A stretch of DNA of 64,000 nucleotides. It comes from Carnegiea gigantea (lineage: Eukaryota; Streptophyta; Magnoliopsida; Caryophyllales; Cactaceae). A program made the position numbers and the translations under genes. The DNA lies in the NCBI GenBank assembly GCA_029747015.1, contig JAKOGI010001191.1:161501-225500 (forward strand), in the 5' to 3' direction. The notes under the pieces were generated by a model. That model had not been told where the DNA came from. It searched no databases and worked only from the letters and a program-made list of their open reading frames with translations. Below, piece by piece: positions 21,391 through 33,338 of this stretch. Position 1 is the stretch's first letter. Every line of letters starts with the position of its first letter.

Positions 21391-23950
21391 TGTAACACCC
21401 CCACCCCATGGAGACGTCACACCACCAAGATTTCTAGAAGAAATCGCTAAGGCTATTAAGGTTGAACTTAAGCATTAACATGTGGTTAGGCATTTTGGAA
21501 CAAAATTATAAGAGTGTCACCTGCTTTTACAACATTCTATAGTTTTAGCTTGAGCTAAGGGTACTTGTAGACTGCTAATAAGGTAAAACAGAATGATAGG
21601 TGACATGAATCACCACCACGGGTCATCCACCCGGGTCACTAACATTCAAACTAGTTAAAAACAAGAGTTATAACATCATATATATAGGTTCAGAGTCGTC
21701 GACATGCTTACACATTCTACAAGTAGGCTTAAATAATTAAAAAATGGTAAGACATCAAACACTTCACAAATAACCATTCAAGCAAAATTGGCCAAAACAG
21801 CTGCTGACAGGTCGTCACCAAATAACTTCTATACCTACTTAATCTGAACTTGGGAAGGGAATAAGGAAGGGGTGAGCTATCACACATTCAGTGAGTATTT
21901 CTCAACTCCTTAGAAAAATAAAAACATTTGCAGGCAATAATAATAAGTAGCAATCACACAACATTTATACACTATTATCGTATTAGGTAACAAATCCCCA
22001 GGGAAACCATCACCTTTAAACTTTACACCAAGCTACTCAAGCTCGTAACTACGTCTTCAATAATCAAACTTCCTCAGAAAAAGGCATTTAAGCACATAGC
22101 CAAGTAAAATGACAAAGATAGGGTGAAAAAGCTTTCAGCCACGCATTTTAGAAATGTGGTAATGCATTTTACTTTAAAAGAATCATTTACAATTCAAACT
22201 AGCCCTTTCAAGGCTCATATACTTTTTAAAAGTTCATGAACCACCCACATTGTAAGAACTCAAATGGTTTTCCCGTATCTCAAGAAAATATCTTTTTAAT
22301 TAGGCATAAGATCAAATAGTGTGCTTGTTAGAGGGAGATCTACACTCGCCCTATGTGAGGTCGTCACTCACAACTCACGTTATCCCTGGGGTATACATAA
22401 CACAGCATTTCACCATACGCGTCTTGGCAGAGTAGCTCTCTAACCTCGATATTGTCCTCTTTGGGGGCAATAGCTTATGCCTTATCTTGCGCCTCGTCCC
22501 TCCCCAAGGTTTTATCATATGTCACATATCATCGAACCTTACCCTCGTCAGGTTCTTTGAGGGTTCCTACTTCTGGGTCTACTCCCTAGGCTAGGCCACC
22601 TACCTAGCACTATCTTAGCCATTAAAATCGCAATAAATCATTATAGTTTACTAAAAAGGATTGTTGTCATAAACAATAAGTCTCACCTTCAAGTGAGTTA
22701 CAAATCACTTCCTTTTAGTAGTTGCTTATACAATTGAAACTACGCTTGTCTAGCAAAATAACCTATAACCCCCTTAATGTTTATGGTCCTTTCATTTTCA
22801 ATAAGGAAAAAGCTCTTAATATCATGATGAGTCTACTACCTTGCAATTCAAAACTTAAGAAGTTGGCTAGCATATAGTTCAAAACTAGGTCTCGCAGTTA
22901 AACATCTTAAGTTGCCTTATTTAAGTTCATTTCAATCCTTTAAACGCAAAAGAAGGAATCTAATGCAAATTAAACCCTTAAAATGTTTTGGAGTTCACTA
23001 CTCATTTCCTTTTTAAATCCCTAGACCTATCAACCAGTCAGCTGAGTCATTCAGCTAAGTAGTTCGATAATTTAGGGTTATTCAGGCTATAAACATCTGA
23101 GCAATCGAAAGTGGCAACTGATGAACATTCAAAAACATCTTGAAATCATGTAAATAAGCTTTTAATGAACTTTTAAAAGATTTCCAAAATTCGCAGTTCA
23201 TTCACATAACATCATTTATCAACTCAAAAGAGCAGAGGTTCACAAACAGCACATTTGTTTCACTTCGTATGAATAGTTTCAGCAAAATCTACCTAATACC
23301 ACAATCACTACGCAATTTGCAAGATTGTGATTAATATCAATCCCATGCTCCCCTCTCACACAATACCGTCCACAAAAACGTCGAACCACTTATAAGTTCC
23401 ACCACAAACCATTTAACTACCAAGCCCGATTTTCGGTTTAGCATCATAACAGTTTAATCGTTTAACCCGCAAAATGAATATCCACAAGAATATTATACAT
23501 ATGTATTCACCAAAATAGAGTTTAAAACATATTTAAACTGATTTAACGACAACTTTAGGGCATAGTCAATTTACTCCAAAATTCTCGAAATTGACTGGGT
23601 TAGCAGACGACGCATCAAACTCAGCATGCATGAGACCCGAATTAGCATCATCATCATATTTAGCAAATTTCAGCCCTAGTTCCTCCAATTACTAATTTCA
23701 ATCTCAAAATTAAGTATGAACTACCTACAGTCATCAAAATCTGCTTGAAATTAGTAATAATTTAAGAGGAAAAGAAAACCCACCTCGAATCCAAGTTAAA
23801 GACCCATGCTAAGGGCTTTTGGGACTAATTTGAGTACTTACAAGCCTGGAAATCTCCTTCTTTTCTGCCGCTACAGTCAGACCTAAAGTAACCACCCCCA
23901 ACCCTAGATTTTTACTTCCTCACATTGCTACGACTAAGGCTACTTGTTAC
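21391..23950 (-). mobile_element. 5' LTR of the chromovirus
   Basis: It ends TGTTACA at 21391, directly before the primer site, and starts at 23950, where the gag alignment of Athila D breaks. A TACTCACTGAATGTGTGATAG-like block at about 21890 is also present near the end of the solo LTR at 58060, supporting a common Tekay-like family. No gene lies inside. Confidence 0.8.
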
Positions 23951-24230
23951 TAGGATTGTTGCACAATAGCAATGAGAGCCAGCTTCAGCTCAAAATTGTT
24001 TGCATCAACGTTAGGGCGAGCGATGCTTAAGGCGATTCCCTGAACTCCAGGGGTAACAAAGTCCCTAAGGGTCCTTCTTTGGTCATCTTCTCCTCTAGCC
24101 ATATGTGTTAAAGTTCTTCTTGGCTCGCGTCTTTGTTCTTCAATCTTTTTCTTCTTCCTCCTCAAGCGAAAAGTCCTCTCGATCTCGGGATCGGGTTCGT
24201 ATAGAAATGGACTTCACATAAACAGGCAAG
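23951..24230 (-). pseudogene. Athila D second-unit gag start, cut by chromovirus
   Basis: The frame reads MARGEDDQRRTLRDFVTPGV then IARPNVDANNFELK near its end. It matches the gag start of the first unit at 31770-31580 (MARGGDDQRRTLRDFV, then N..NNFELKPALV). Homology runs through TAGGAT at 23951-23956 and stops exactly at the chromovirus LTR start. Confidence 0.85.
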
Positions 24231-24341
24231 ATTCCTGCAAGCACTATCACTAACACTACCATGCAATCAAATAATTAAAAAAACTAAAAAAAATAAAATA
24301 CTTAGTCACTTTCGTAAGACTAACGATAATTAACAAATTGG

Positions 24342-24363
24342 TCCCCGGCAACGGTGCCAAAAA
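24342..24363 (-). promoter_or_regulatory. Primer binding site, Athila type, second unit
   Basis: Minus-strand TTTTTGGCACCGTTGCCGGG matches the TTTGGCGCCGTTGCCGGGGA primer site region found after Athila and Tat 5' LTRs. It sits two bases after the LTR end. Confidence 0.88.
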
Positions 24364-24365
24364 TT

Positions 24366-25607
24366 TGACTATTGCCGCAAGCGCACGGGTGTCGTAGTAT
24401 AGAGAAAATTCAGTTACTGAAGCAATCTATCGAGACCTTTCCATCAGAAAATGCTAAGCAATAACTTAATTGACGATTTGATTCAACAACTTTTAATTAA
24501 CTAATTCTAAACTTAATCAAGAAGAAAACACCGAGAGATTTATGTAGTTAAGAAAGGTGATTAGATCAAAATGACTAGCATGCGCTTTTCTGTAATCGGA
24601 TAATTTCGAGGAATTGTAATCTATCCAGAATTTAGTCTATTCTTTTGAAATCAACCAAATTGCCTAAACTAAGCAAAATTCATTCTTTCAAACTAATTTG
24701 TCTTAATTTAAGTTCAATATTTTCAATTACTCTCGAGTCCTCCCAACATACAAGTCTCTCTTTAAGGTCACCGCAACGCTAGGTTTTATCAAGCAGTCTA
24801 ATAATCAACTTTCACCTTTCAATACTTCATTTAATTGTTTCAAGTGTGCAAGCAAAATTTAACCAAAAATTCACTCATGACATAATAATCACTTGATAAA
24901 ATGAAACCAAAACAATCATGAAACAAAAGTACAATTCTATTGATTAAAATATGATCCAATTACACTTCCATCAACTAATAAATCCCTAGACAAGAAAAAC
25001 TACTTGCTCATGATTAAAAATTAAACAAAATACCCAATGGAATCAGTGAAATATGACAGGGAAGGGCTTAACAAAGACAGCCTTCAACTAAGTCTTCGAA
25101 CCGCCAACAAGACCAATCTCCACACTAAAGATTTCTCACTTACAAAAACTAACTAAAAATCCTAACAAAAAAGAGTGAAAATTGAGAAAGAAATGAACTA
25201 ATCTATGCTATGCTCTCCTTTCTTACTGTGAGGGATAGGCTTATAAAGAAAAGCTTAAGGATTTTCAGCAACACATCCAAGGGGAAAACGAAGAGGTCAT
25301 AGTTACACAGTTCGTCACGGTCTGTGGCAAGCACCACGGTTGGGCTGTAGTCTTGGCTGGAACCATATTTCTGCTCTTCTCTTACTCCACAGGCATAACT
25401 GTTCATGGACATCCGTAGGGGTCAAAATATGCTCAAATAAGGGTCAAAGGCTGGGTCAAAATGGTCTAAATCCCTGTAAAACGCATCAAACAACTGTACC
25501 TAAGCATAAATTGAGAATAGGAGTATAAATAGCAACTTAAAGCGTATAATTCTCCTAAAAATGCAACAAAAAGACTCTAAAATGATATATATAATAAGCA
25601 CTTATCA
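24366..25607 (-). mobile_element. LTR of Athila D (3' LTR of unit 1, 5' LTR of unit 2)
   Basis: It starts TGATAAGTGC at 25607 after a polypurine tract and ends AGTCA at 24366 before a primer site. It aligns throughout with 32002-33338 and, more distantly, with 38712-40018. The length is 1242 bases. A TATA-like CTTTATAAGCC lies on the minus strand near 25245. Having both a polypurine tract before it and a primer site after it, it serves both units. Confidence 0.9.
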
Positions 25608-25623
25608 AACTCTCCCATTATTA
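25608..25623 (-). promoter_or_regulatory. Polypurine tract, Athila D
   Basis: Minus-strand TAATAATGGGAGAGTT directly precedes the LTR start TGATAAGTGC, the usual Athila arrangement. Confidence 0.8.
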
Positions 25624-27429
25624 AACTGTTGCTTATCTCTAAGCAATGCTAAAGCCACGAAAAATATACATAACCTCCTCAAAATAGACATAGGTAACAT
25701 TCCAATGGCAAAGCTGATCCAAAGGTAGCCTAAAAAGATGTAAAAATTCATTTAGCAACAGTCTAGGTAATGAAATTTTTGAAAACCACTCAATATACCA
25801 TAATGTTAAATTTGAATTAATCCCCCCCTAAATCATCAAATACAATCTTTTAACATATGAAACAAATAGATATAGCAATACCGGTAGAACCTCACTACAG
25901 TCATGTGTCACTCAACACTCATGTGTTTGAAAATATATATGAAGGTTCCCTGAATTCTCATTCCATAGACCCAAATCTACCATAAGCTTGACAAGATTCT
26001 CAAATTTTCCATCACTAGAATGCAAACACACTAGACAATCATGAGGACTTTCATACGGTTGTAATGGGGCCATGGGTAAAGGTAAGAGAGGAACCAATAT
26101 TTTGGAAATATGGAGCTAGAAGCCATGGACTAAGAGATAAACATTTCCAATGCATTGCACAACATCATCCCTAAACCAATACAAATCGACAAAATACATC
26201 CCCAATTGAAGAGACAAAGAGTTGAAAGTCATAAAAATCTTACAATCCTAATAACGCTAACACTCTTTGTATTATCTTTTTTTTTCCGCCTCTCAAAAGA
26301 GTTATCCAAGGGAAACTCATACACAACTTTAAATCTCAACTCTTCTCTAACCTTTGTGCAAAAAGACAAGGGATTCCTTTTATCAATTAAGATGACACAT
26401 CCCTTCACTAAACAACCAAAATCCACTAAAAAGATCTTAATACACCTCACTAGCTCCCAATCAAACTTAACGCAAAAGAATGAAATGCTCCTCTAGTCTT
26501 GGCTTAAGGGTGAGATAATCATTTGGCCATAGGCTATAGTAGCAGGTTCAAATCCAGAAAAGTGAATATAAGCTCAAAGGGGCCAGAAGGGATATAATAC
26601 GCAACAAAGGTGGCTATTTGGCCCTTGGGTTTAACAAGTCAAAGGAATGCCTTAATCATATTGCCTAAATGCATCTGCGAAATGTGATCTTGAATGAGAA
26701 TCTAAGCAAGTTCTAGAGAATTGATGTCAACGAAGAGTCGCACATGAAAGAAACATGAGACAAAGTTGATAAATAGTTTCCAAAAGCTCAAAGCCTCACC
26801 GGACATCTACGAAGGTCATAACTAGCTCATTAGTAAACACATGCCAAAACTCATGTACAAAGTCATAGGGTAATTAAGTCACACTCAACATATGGTCAAA
26901 ACATGAAGCTCATTTCACAAACTCATTCTCAAACATTTTTATGCACAATTGGTCGAATCAAAGGGTCAAACTAAACCAAAGAAGTCTACCTAGTTTACAA
27001 AGATCATTATCGGAGGATTTTCTTTTTGGTGTTTTTTTTGGGGGGGTTCATGCATGCTCCTAAAATGCAACCTAAAATCCTAAAAAATACAAAACAATGA
27101 AAAGAAACTAAAATAACACTAAAAATGCAATCTAAAATGAAAAGAAAAAGAAAAACTAAATATACTTCTAAAATGCTTCTAGCCAAATAAGATTAAAAAT
27201 CTACAATGAAATGTCAAAAACAACTACCACAAACAATATATACAATACACAAGCACACCAAACCAAATCAAGCATCAGACGCTAAATATAATGACTAACT
27301 CCTCTATGCTTGAATCACACATTGCCCTCAATGTGGGCACATTTGAGAAAAAAGGAAGGGGAGTAGCAAAAATCAATCAGAAAAGAGGTGGGGGAGGAGG
27401 ATAAGATGATTAGCCATAAGAGATATGTC
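25624..27429 (-). other. Athila D 3' untranslated region
   Basis: There is no coding signal on the minus strand. The frames at 26155-26496 and 26229-26450 overlap on opposite strands in AT-rich sequence and match nothing. A G run (27043-27049) and the AT-rich stretch after the ORF are typical of Athila 3' regions. Confidence 0.5.
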
Positions 27430-28699
27430 AATCCCGCCAGGTCTCTAAACAAGACCTATAGTCCTGGAAATATTGTGTCTGGGTAGCAAACATCCCACGA
27501 GCTCGTCGTGGTGCTTTGGGACAAAATCATGAAGAGCGGCGTTCTCAGAAGCAACATAAGCTCAGAGGGACACTTGCTCCTCCTAAATAGACCTAAGGGT
27601 TGCTTGTAGGTTGGCATAGTCAGTAGGTGCTGGTTGAGAGAAAGAGCTAGGTCTAGCTCAATTAGAATGAGGGAGTGGAGGGTGGGGTGCAGGTTGAACA
27701 ACCTTGCCATCACAAGGTACCAAATAAAGGTTAGCCCGATGAAGTAAGGTGGTGTGATCGACACTGGGAAGTGGCAAAAGTCGATCCCCAGGGTAAATCC
27801 AGCATAAACACCCAACCTCTACTTTACAAAAGTTCATGATCTCAAAGGCAGCTTAATCAAGCCGATTGGACCCAAAGACTCTATCATCACGGTTGGGCTC
27901 AATACCTAAGAATCTAGTAATAGTATTCATAATACCACCTATGACTATCCTACCCTTAGTACTAATAGCAGCCCTATATAATTGTCTGGCTAAAAATGAA
28001 CAGGGGTTAAGCTGGACACCGTCAAACATAAAGACAAGAAATACAACTCAGATAATCATAGGACATTCAAACTATCATCTTAAGCAAAGAAATAACAAGC
28101 TACGATACGTTAACCTATCCGAGTGCAAAGGTTCCTAATATGTGCACTTAAATGAACTAATGCTGTACCTAACACTCCCCGAAAGCTCGCCCCAAAATGC
28201 ATTTCAGTTGAATTCAAGGGGGGACTTACCGGTTCGGCAAACCTATACTAGGTGAAAAAACAAATATACTGTTAAAGGTACCTAGATTCAACTCATACTG
28301 TTAAAGGTGAAAAAACAAATACCCACCTTGGCATTGAGGCCCTCTAGTGACCTCGACATGGAGTGTACTCAGGAATTCAAGGGTAATGTCCTAGTATGTA
28401 TGCTCTTTTATTTCTATGAAGTGGCCCATACCACCCCGTACAAACAACCACCTAACGTCATCTAACATTCCTAAATGTGCTAACAATTCCTCATCATAAT
28501 GACGGGTTCCCATAACCATGCATTCACTCAAACAGGTATGTCTAGCAACATGATCGGGGTTAGTTAAACTGGGAGGGTGAAGAATGTTACCTTAGGCTTA
28601 CCCATTGATGGAAGTTCGGGAGTTTCGTTGAGGCGGGGATGATGCTTAACTTGATGATCCAACCTCCTTGACACCCCTTCGAACTTTGGTTGGTGCCAT
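27430..28699 (-). pseudogene. Athila ORF in env position (plant transposon-protein domain)
   Basis: The start codon at 28699 (MAPTKVRRG) follows a pyrimidine-rich leader. The C-terminal half reads RQLYRAAISTKGRIVIGGI, a TRFLGIEPN block, ALDLALS-rich linker sequence in another frame, and WIYPGDRLLPLPSVDHTTLL (about 27820-27760). This is the pattern of the Athila-specific 3' ORF often annotated as putative plant transposon protein (Transposase_32-like). Athila extra ORFs are confined to this 3' position, and earlier work called them env-like. Several stops and shifts are visible. Its function is unknown. Confidence 0.65.
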
Positions 28700-29560
28700 T
28701 GTTATAAAATGAAACAAAAATTGAAACTATAACCTAAATTAGAAAATTTGAGGAAGAAAAATCAAAACTATAAGTAAAAAAAGGAAACATTAGAGAGAGA
28801 AGAAGATGGTTATGGTGGATGGGTGAAGGTGAGATGAGTTTGAAGAAAAAGAAGAAGAAAGAGATGAAATTTATGGAAGAAAAAGAAGGATTAAATGAAA
28901 AGGAAGGATTTTAATTGAAAATGGAGTAAAAATGAGAAGAAATGATGGAGGATTGAAGGTTTAGTAATGGTGGGTTTAGAGAGAGAAAGAGAGAGGTAGA
29001 GAGAGAAGGAGTCGAGGAAGAAGATGAAGTGTGGGAAAAATGAGGGGTCGCCGCAGTCAAAACCCTTGACCGCAGCCCATAGCAAATCACCACAGACACC
29101 AGAATTTTTTAAAAAATTTTTGGTTTGGCACCCCATGGCCACGGTGCTGGCTACTGGCTGTGGTGCCAAATATTTTATTTGATATATATTTTTTTTCCTT
29201 TTTTTTATCTCTCTTTTTTTTCTTTATTCTATTCTTATCCTTTTCTCTCCTTTTTTTTTTGTCTCTCTTTGCTTTTTTTTTTTCCCCTCTCTTAGACTTT
29301 TTTTGTCTTTGCAAAAAAACTAAAACAATGAAAAGCAAAGCTAAGAAAAGAAAAAGGGCTTGGGCTGCCTCCCACGAAGCGCTCGTTTAAGGTCAAGAGC
29401 TTGACCCTTCTTCTACGCTTGGCCTAGATAAGTGAGTGTACGGACATTAGCTTTATCACGGACCACAAAATTAAATTTTTTTAATCGAAGGAACTATCTT
29501 AAAAGCTCTGATTGAAGGTCCTTCGTCGTCATCAATTTATGCCATAATGCACTATAGGCA
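28700..29560 (-). other. Athila D spacer: integrase tail, purine tract, pyrimidine leader
   Basis: Minus strand: a short remnant of the integrase tail (RALRGRQPKPFSF, near 29370), about 170 bases of A/G-only sequence (29340-29170), a CACGGTG/CCATGG-rich stretch (29160-29120), then a CT-rich leader with (CT)n runs (29030-28760) before the ORF at 28699. The same succession occurs at 13350-12700 in element C. Plus-strand ORFs here are low complexity. Confidence 0.6.
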
Positions 29561-29592
29561 TATAGGACAAACACCTGACATAGCCTATCAGA

Positions 29593-31853
29593 CTAGCTAC
29601 TTTCAGCTTGTTTAACCTTCAAATCAAAATCTGCATCAAATCCTTCCATAGGGAGCAAAGAGAGAACAAGTTGAGCAAACCTGCAATAATCACTCATGGC
29701 AGACTTGTTAGAAGCAAGGGCCTCAACCTTAGGCATGTTAGGCAGTATAGGAGCAGCAAACTCCACCTTAACATGCCTTTGGTTAGAGTCCTCAATAGAA
29801 ATCCAGTCAAAGTCAGGAGGATCTTCACAATTCAAAATATCCTCCATGTCAATCTTAGGGGAAGGGGGTGATTCATCTAATAGAGAAGAATTAGGAGATA
29901 CCAGTTTGTCCTCCATATGACAAAACACGGTGTAGCACCCTTGCACTTCAAATGTTATACGGCCCATTCTTACATCAATATGGCAACCTGTGGTAGCCAA
30001 TAATGGCCTACCTAGAATAATTTGGGCATCATCGGTCTCGATGATGCCAACTATGATAAAGTCTTCCAATAACCAAATATCTCCTATATTGACTGGCACA
30101 TGTTCTAATTTGCCTATGGGTTGCGTTTCAGAACCGTCTGCTACCTGTAGTGAAAAGGGTGTGGTTTGTAATGGCCCTAAGTATAGCTTATGAAACGAAG
30201 AGCAAGGCATTAGACTGATGCTTGCACCTAGATCACATAAGGCTTTCTTAATTTCCACCTTTCCCACAATACAAGGGATATAGAAGCTACCTGGGTCAGA
30301 AAGCTTGGGTGGAAAAATAGTAGGGATCTCTACACTTTCATTCTCTATGGTGGCCTTGCCACCATCATTCTTGTCCTTACCCTCAACCATAATTATTTCT
30401 CTACCCTCTTCAATTGTTATGCCTAGGTGGTCAATAGAGTCATCTACTTCTTCCTTCAAGGTGACACAATTACAATGCTCACGAGGGTTAGGTTTGGGCT
30501 TGCTAGGAAGTCCATTCGGGGGCGTAGATGAAAAGCTAGCTCTTGGGTAATTTGGGCTTCTAAGATCTTGTTGTGAGTTATAAGCAGATCAACCTTAGAG
30601 GCTAATTGCTTAATATACTCATCCTGCTTTTGTTGTGTCATAAGCATGCTTTCCATCATAGCTTCTAAATTGATCTTTTGGGGTACTTGTGGAGGGAAAT
30701 GAGGTCTTTGAAAACCGGGGGTTGGTCTAGCATTCATTAGGGGTATATTCGGAGCGTTCAGATTACACCTATATGAGAAATTCAAGTGATCCTCCAACCC
30801 AGATTGTAGGTATTAGAGTAAGGGTCATTGGCCAGTCTCGAGTTGTAATTTTGGACCTAGTTGACTTCACTAGAGCCTTGGGAAGAAGGACTCCCAACTT
30901 GACAATTCAAAGTCACATGTTCAATAGAATAACAAATTTTACATGGGGAGGGTCACTAGAATTCACAGCATTAAGATTAATACGATCCAGCCTTTTAGTC
31001 ATAGCATCTGCTTTAGCAGAAAGCAAAGTAAGTACATCAACTTCAAACTTACCTCCAACCCATTTGGGTTGGCCTCGTTCAGTGGACCATTGGAAATTGT
31101 TGAGTGTCATCTCCTCAATCAAATTATAGGCCTCATCTTTAGTTTTATTCATCAAGGTTCCTCCTGCCACGGCATCGATAGTGGTGCTTATAGATTGGGT
31201 TACACCATTATAAAAAGCTTGAATAATCATCTGTCATTGAAGACCACGATGGGGACATAAACACAGCAAATCCTTAAACTGCTCCCAAGCTTCATAAAGT
31301 GCCTCATCATCCTTTTGAGTGAAGTTGGTGATTTGATTCCTCAAACTTGTCTTTTTTTTCGGGGGGAAGAGCTTGGCAGGAAAAGCTCTAGTAAGCTCAT
31401 CCCATGTGGTGATACATCCCAAAGGTAGAGAATGCGGCCAAGCACTTGCCTTATCCCTTAGTAAGAAGAGAAATAAATGTAGTTAGATGGCATCGATGGT
31501 AACTCTGTTTAGTTTCAACGTGTCGCACACCTTTAAAAAGACCAATAGGTGCAGATTCTAGTCTTCCAAAGGAGTTCCTCCAAATTAGGATGGTTGCACC
31601 ATGGAAACGAGAGCCGGTTTAAGCTCAAAATTATTTACATCAATGTTGGGGCGAGCGATACTTGGGGCGATTCCTTGAACTCCAAGGTAACAAAGTCCCT
31701 AAGGGTCCTTCTTTGGTCATCTCCTCCTCTCGCCATATTTGTTGAAGTTCTTCTTACCCTGGGTCTTTGTTCTTCAATCTTTTGCTTCTTCCTTCTCAAG
31801 CGAAAAGTCCTCTCGATCTCCGGATCGGGTTCATATAGAAAGGGACTTCGCAT
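29593..31853 (-). pseudogene. Athila D gag-protease
   Basis: Gag begins MRSPFLYEPDPEIERTF at 31853, followed by MARGGDDQRRTLRDFV. A stop at 31560 is followed by the gag core: TWDELTRAFPAKLFPP and RNQITNFTQKDDEALYEAWE (31400-31280), then IIQAFYNGVTQSISTTIDAV and GGTLMNKTKDEAYNLIE. The protease lies in a clean 288-codon frame (30459-29593): ALCDLGASISLMP at residues 73-85 has DLG for the usual DTG, as in many Athila elements, and ILGRPLLAT at about 148-156 is the second conserved block. The pol that should follow is absent, so the element depends on others. Confidence 0.9.
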
Positions 31854-31977
31854 AAATGGGGAAGATTTCTACACGCACTATCACCAACACTACCAACACA
31901 ATCAAACAATAAAAAAAACTAAAACAAATAAATACTTAGTCACTTTCATAAGACTAACTCGATAGTTAACAAATTGG

Positions 31978-31999
31978 TCCCCGGTAATAGCGCCAAAAA
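31978..31999 (-). promoter_or_regulatory. Primer binding site, Athila D first unit
   Basis: Minus-strand TTTTTGGCGCTATTACCGGG follows the LTR end and differs from the canonical Athila primer site at two positions. Confidence 0.85.
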
Positions 32000-32001
32000 C
32001 T

Positions 32002-33238
32002 TGACCACTATTGCAAATGCACGGGTGTCATAGTATAGATAAAATATCATCCTCAGTGACTAAAGCTACCTATCAAGTCCTTTCTATCAGAAAATGCTGA
32101 GTAACAACTTAATCAAGGATTTGATTCAACAACTTCTAATTAACTAATTCTAAACTCAATCAAGAAGAAAATGCCTAAGGATTTATATAGTTAAGAAAGG
32201 TGATTGGATCAAAATGACTAGCATGCGCTTTTCTACAATTGGATAATTTTGAAGAATTGTAATCTATCTAGAATTTAGTCTACTCTTTTGAAATCAACCA
32301 AATTGCCTAAACTAAGCAAAAGTCGTTCTTTCAAACTAATTTGTCTTAATCCAAATTTAATATTTTCGATTACTCTCGAGTCCTCCCAACAGGTAATTAT
32401 CTCTTTTGAGTCATCGCTACACTGGGTTTTATCAAGCAATCTAACAATCAAATTTCACCTTTCAGTACTTCATTCAATTGTTTCAAGTGTACAAGTAAAA
32501 TTTGGCCAAAAATCAGACACAACATGATAATCACTTGATAAAATGTCATCAAACCAATCATGAAACAAAAGCATAATTCTATTGATTAAAACATGATCCA
32601 ACTACACTTTCATCAACTAACAAATTCCTAGATAAGATAAACTACTCACTCATAATTAAAAATTAAAGAAGTAACGAATTATCAGTGAAATCTGAGAGTG
32701 AAGGGCTTGACAAAGACAATCTTCAACCAAGACTTCGAACCGCCAATAAGACTGATCTCCACACTTAAGATTTCTCACTTACAAATTCCTAACTAAAAAG
32801 AGTCAAATTTGAAAAAGAAACAAACTAATCTATGCTATGCTCTCTTTTCTTACTGCTGAGGGATGGGCTTACAAAGAAAAGCTTGAGGATTTTCAGCCAT
32901 ACAGTCGAGGGGAAAAATGAAGAGGCCACAGTTAAATAGTTCACCAGGGTCCGTGGTAGGCACCATGGTTGGACCGTGGTCTTGGCTGGGACCTTATTTC
33001 TGCTCTTCTCTTGCTCTACGGGCATAACTCCTCAAGGACATCCGTGGGGGGTCCAAATATGTTCAAATGAGAGGTCAAAATGGTCTAAATCCCTGCAAAT
33101 GTATCAAACAACCATACCCAAGCATAAATCGAGACAAGAAGTATAAATGGTAACTTAAAGCATATAATTCTCCTAAAAATGTAGTAAAATGACCCTAAAA
33201 TAATATATATACATACACATACACACACACACATACAT

Positions 33239-33309
<71 letters not shown>

Positions 33310-33338
33310 ATAGACCTATATAAAATAAGCACTTATCA
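32002..33338 (-). mobile_element. 5' LTR of Athila D
   Basis: It starts TGATAAGTGC at 33338 and ends at 32002 before the primer site. It is 1337 bases long, about 95 longer than its partner at 24366-25607, and nearly all the excess lies in the TA/CA microsatellite near its start. A CCGTGG/CCACGG cluster lies at 32940-33000. Confidence 0.9.
33202..33308. repeat. Compound (CA)n(TA)n microsatellite inside Athila LTR
   Basis: A run of ACACAC then TATATA lies at the place where the partner LTR (25583-25594) has only a short ATATATATA. It is therefore an expansion after insertion. Confidence 0.95.

Larger units (their letters stand above)
18599..23950 (-). mobile_element. Tekay-like chromovirus, 5' half (LTR, PBS, gag, PR)
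   Basis: On the minus strand: a 2.56 kb LTR (23950-21391) starting (A)GTAACA and ending TGTTACA, an initiator-Met primer site, leader, gag with a zinc knuckle, and protease. RT, integrase, chromodomain and 3' LTR are missing at the 18598 edge, so lineage assignment rests on LTR ends, primer site and gag/PR style. The left LTR edge falls inside Athila gag sequence, showing insertion there. Confidence 0.8.
23951..33338 (-). mobile_element. Athila-type element D, non-autonomous, with partial tandem second unit
   Basis: On the minus strand the order is LTR (33338-32002), PBS, gag-PR (31853-29593), env-position ORF (28699-27430), polypurine tract, LTR (25607-24366), PBS and gag start (24200-23951). 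RT, RNase H and integrase are missing between 29593 and about 29560. A primer site and gag start after the second LTR mean that a second copy began there, before the chromovirus insertion at 23950 cut it. Confidence 0.85.

Noticed and set aside
29087..29390. Lysine-rich minus ORF and Phe-rich plus ORF
   Set aside because: Both arise from the A/G-only tract of Athila D; no conserved motif.
29608..30550. Plus-strand ORFs of 67-87 codons
   Set aside because: Shadows of the Athila D gag-protease on the opposite strand.
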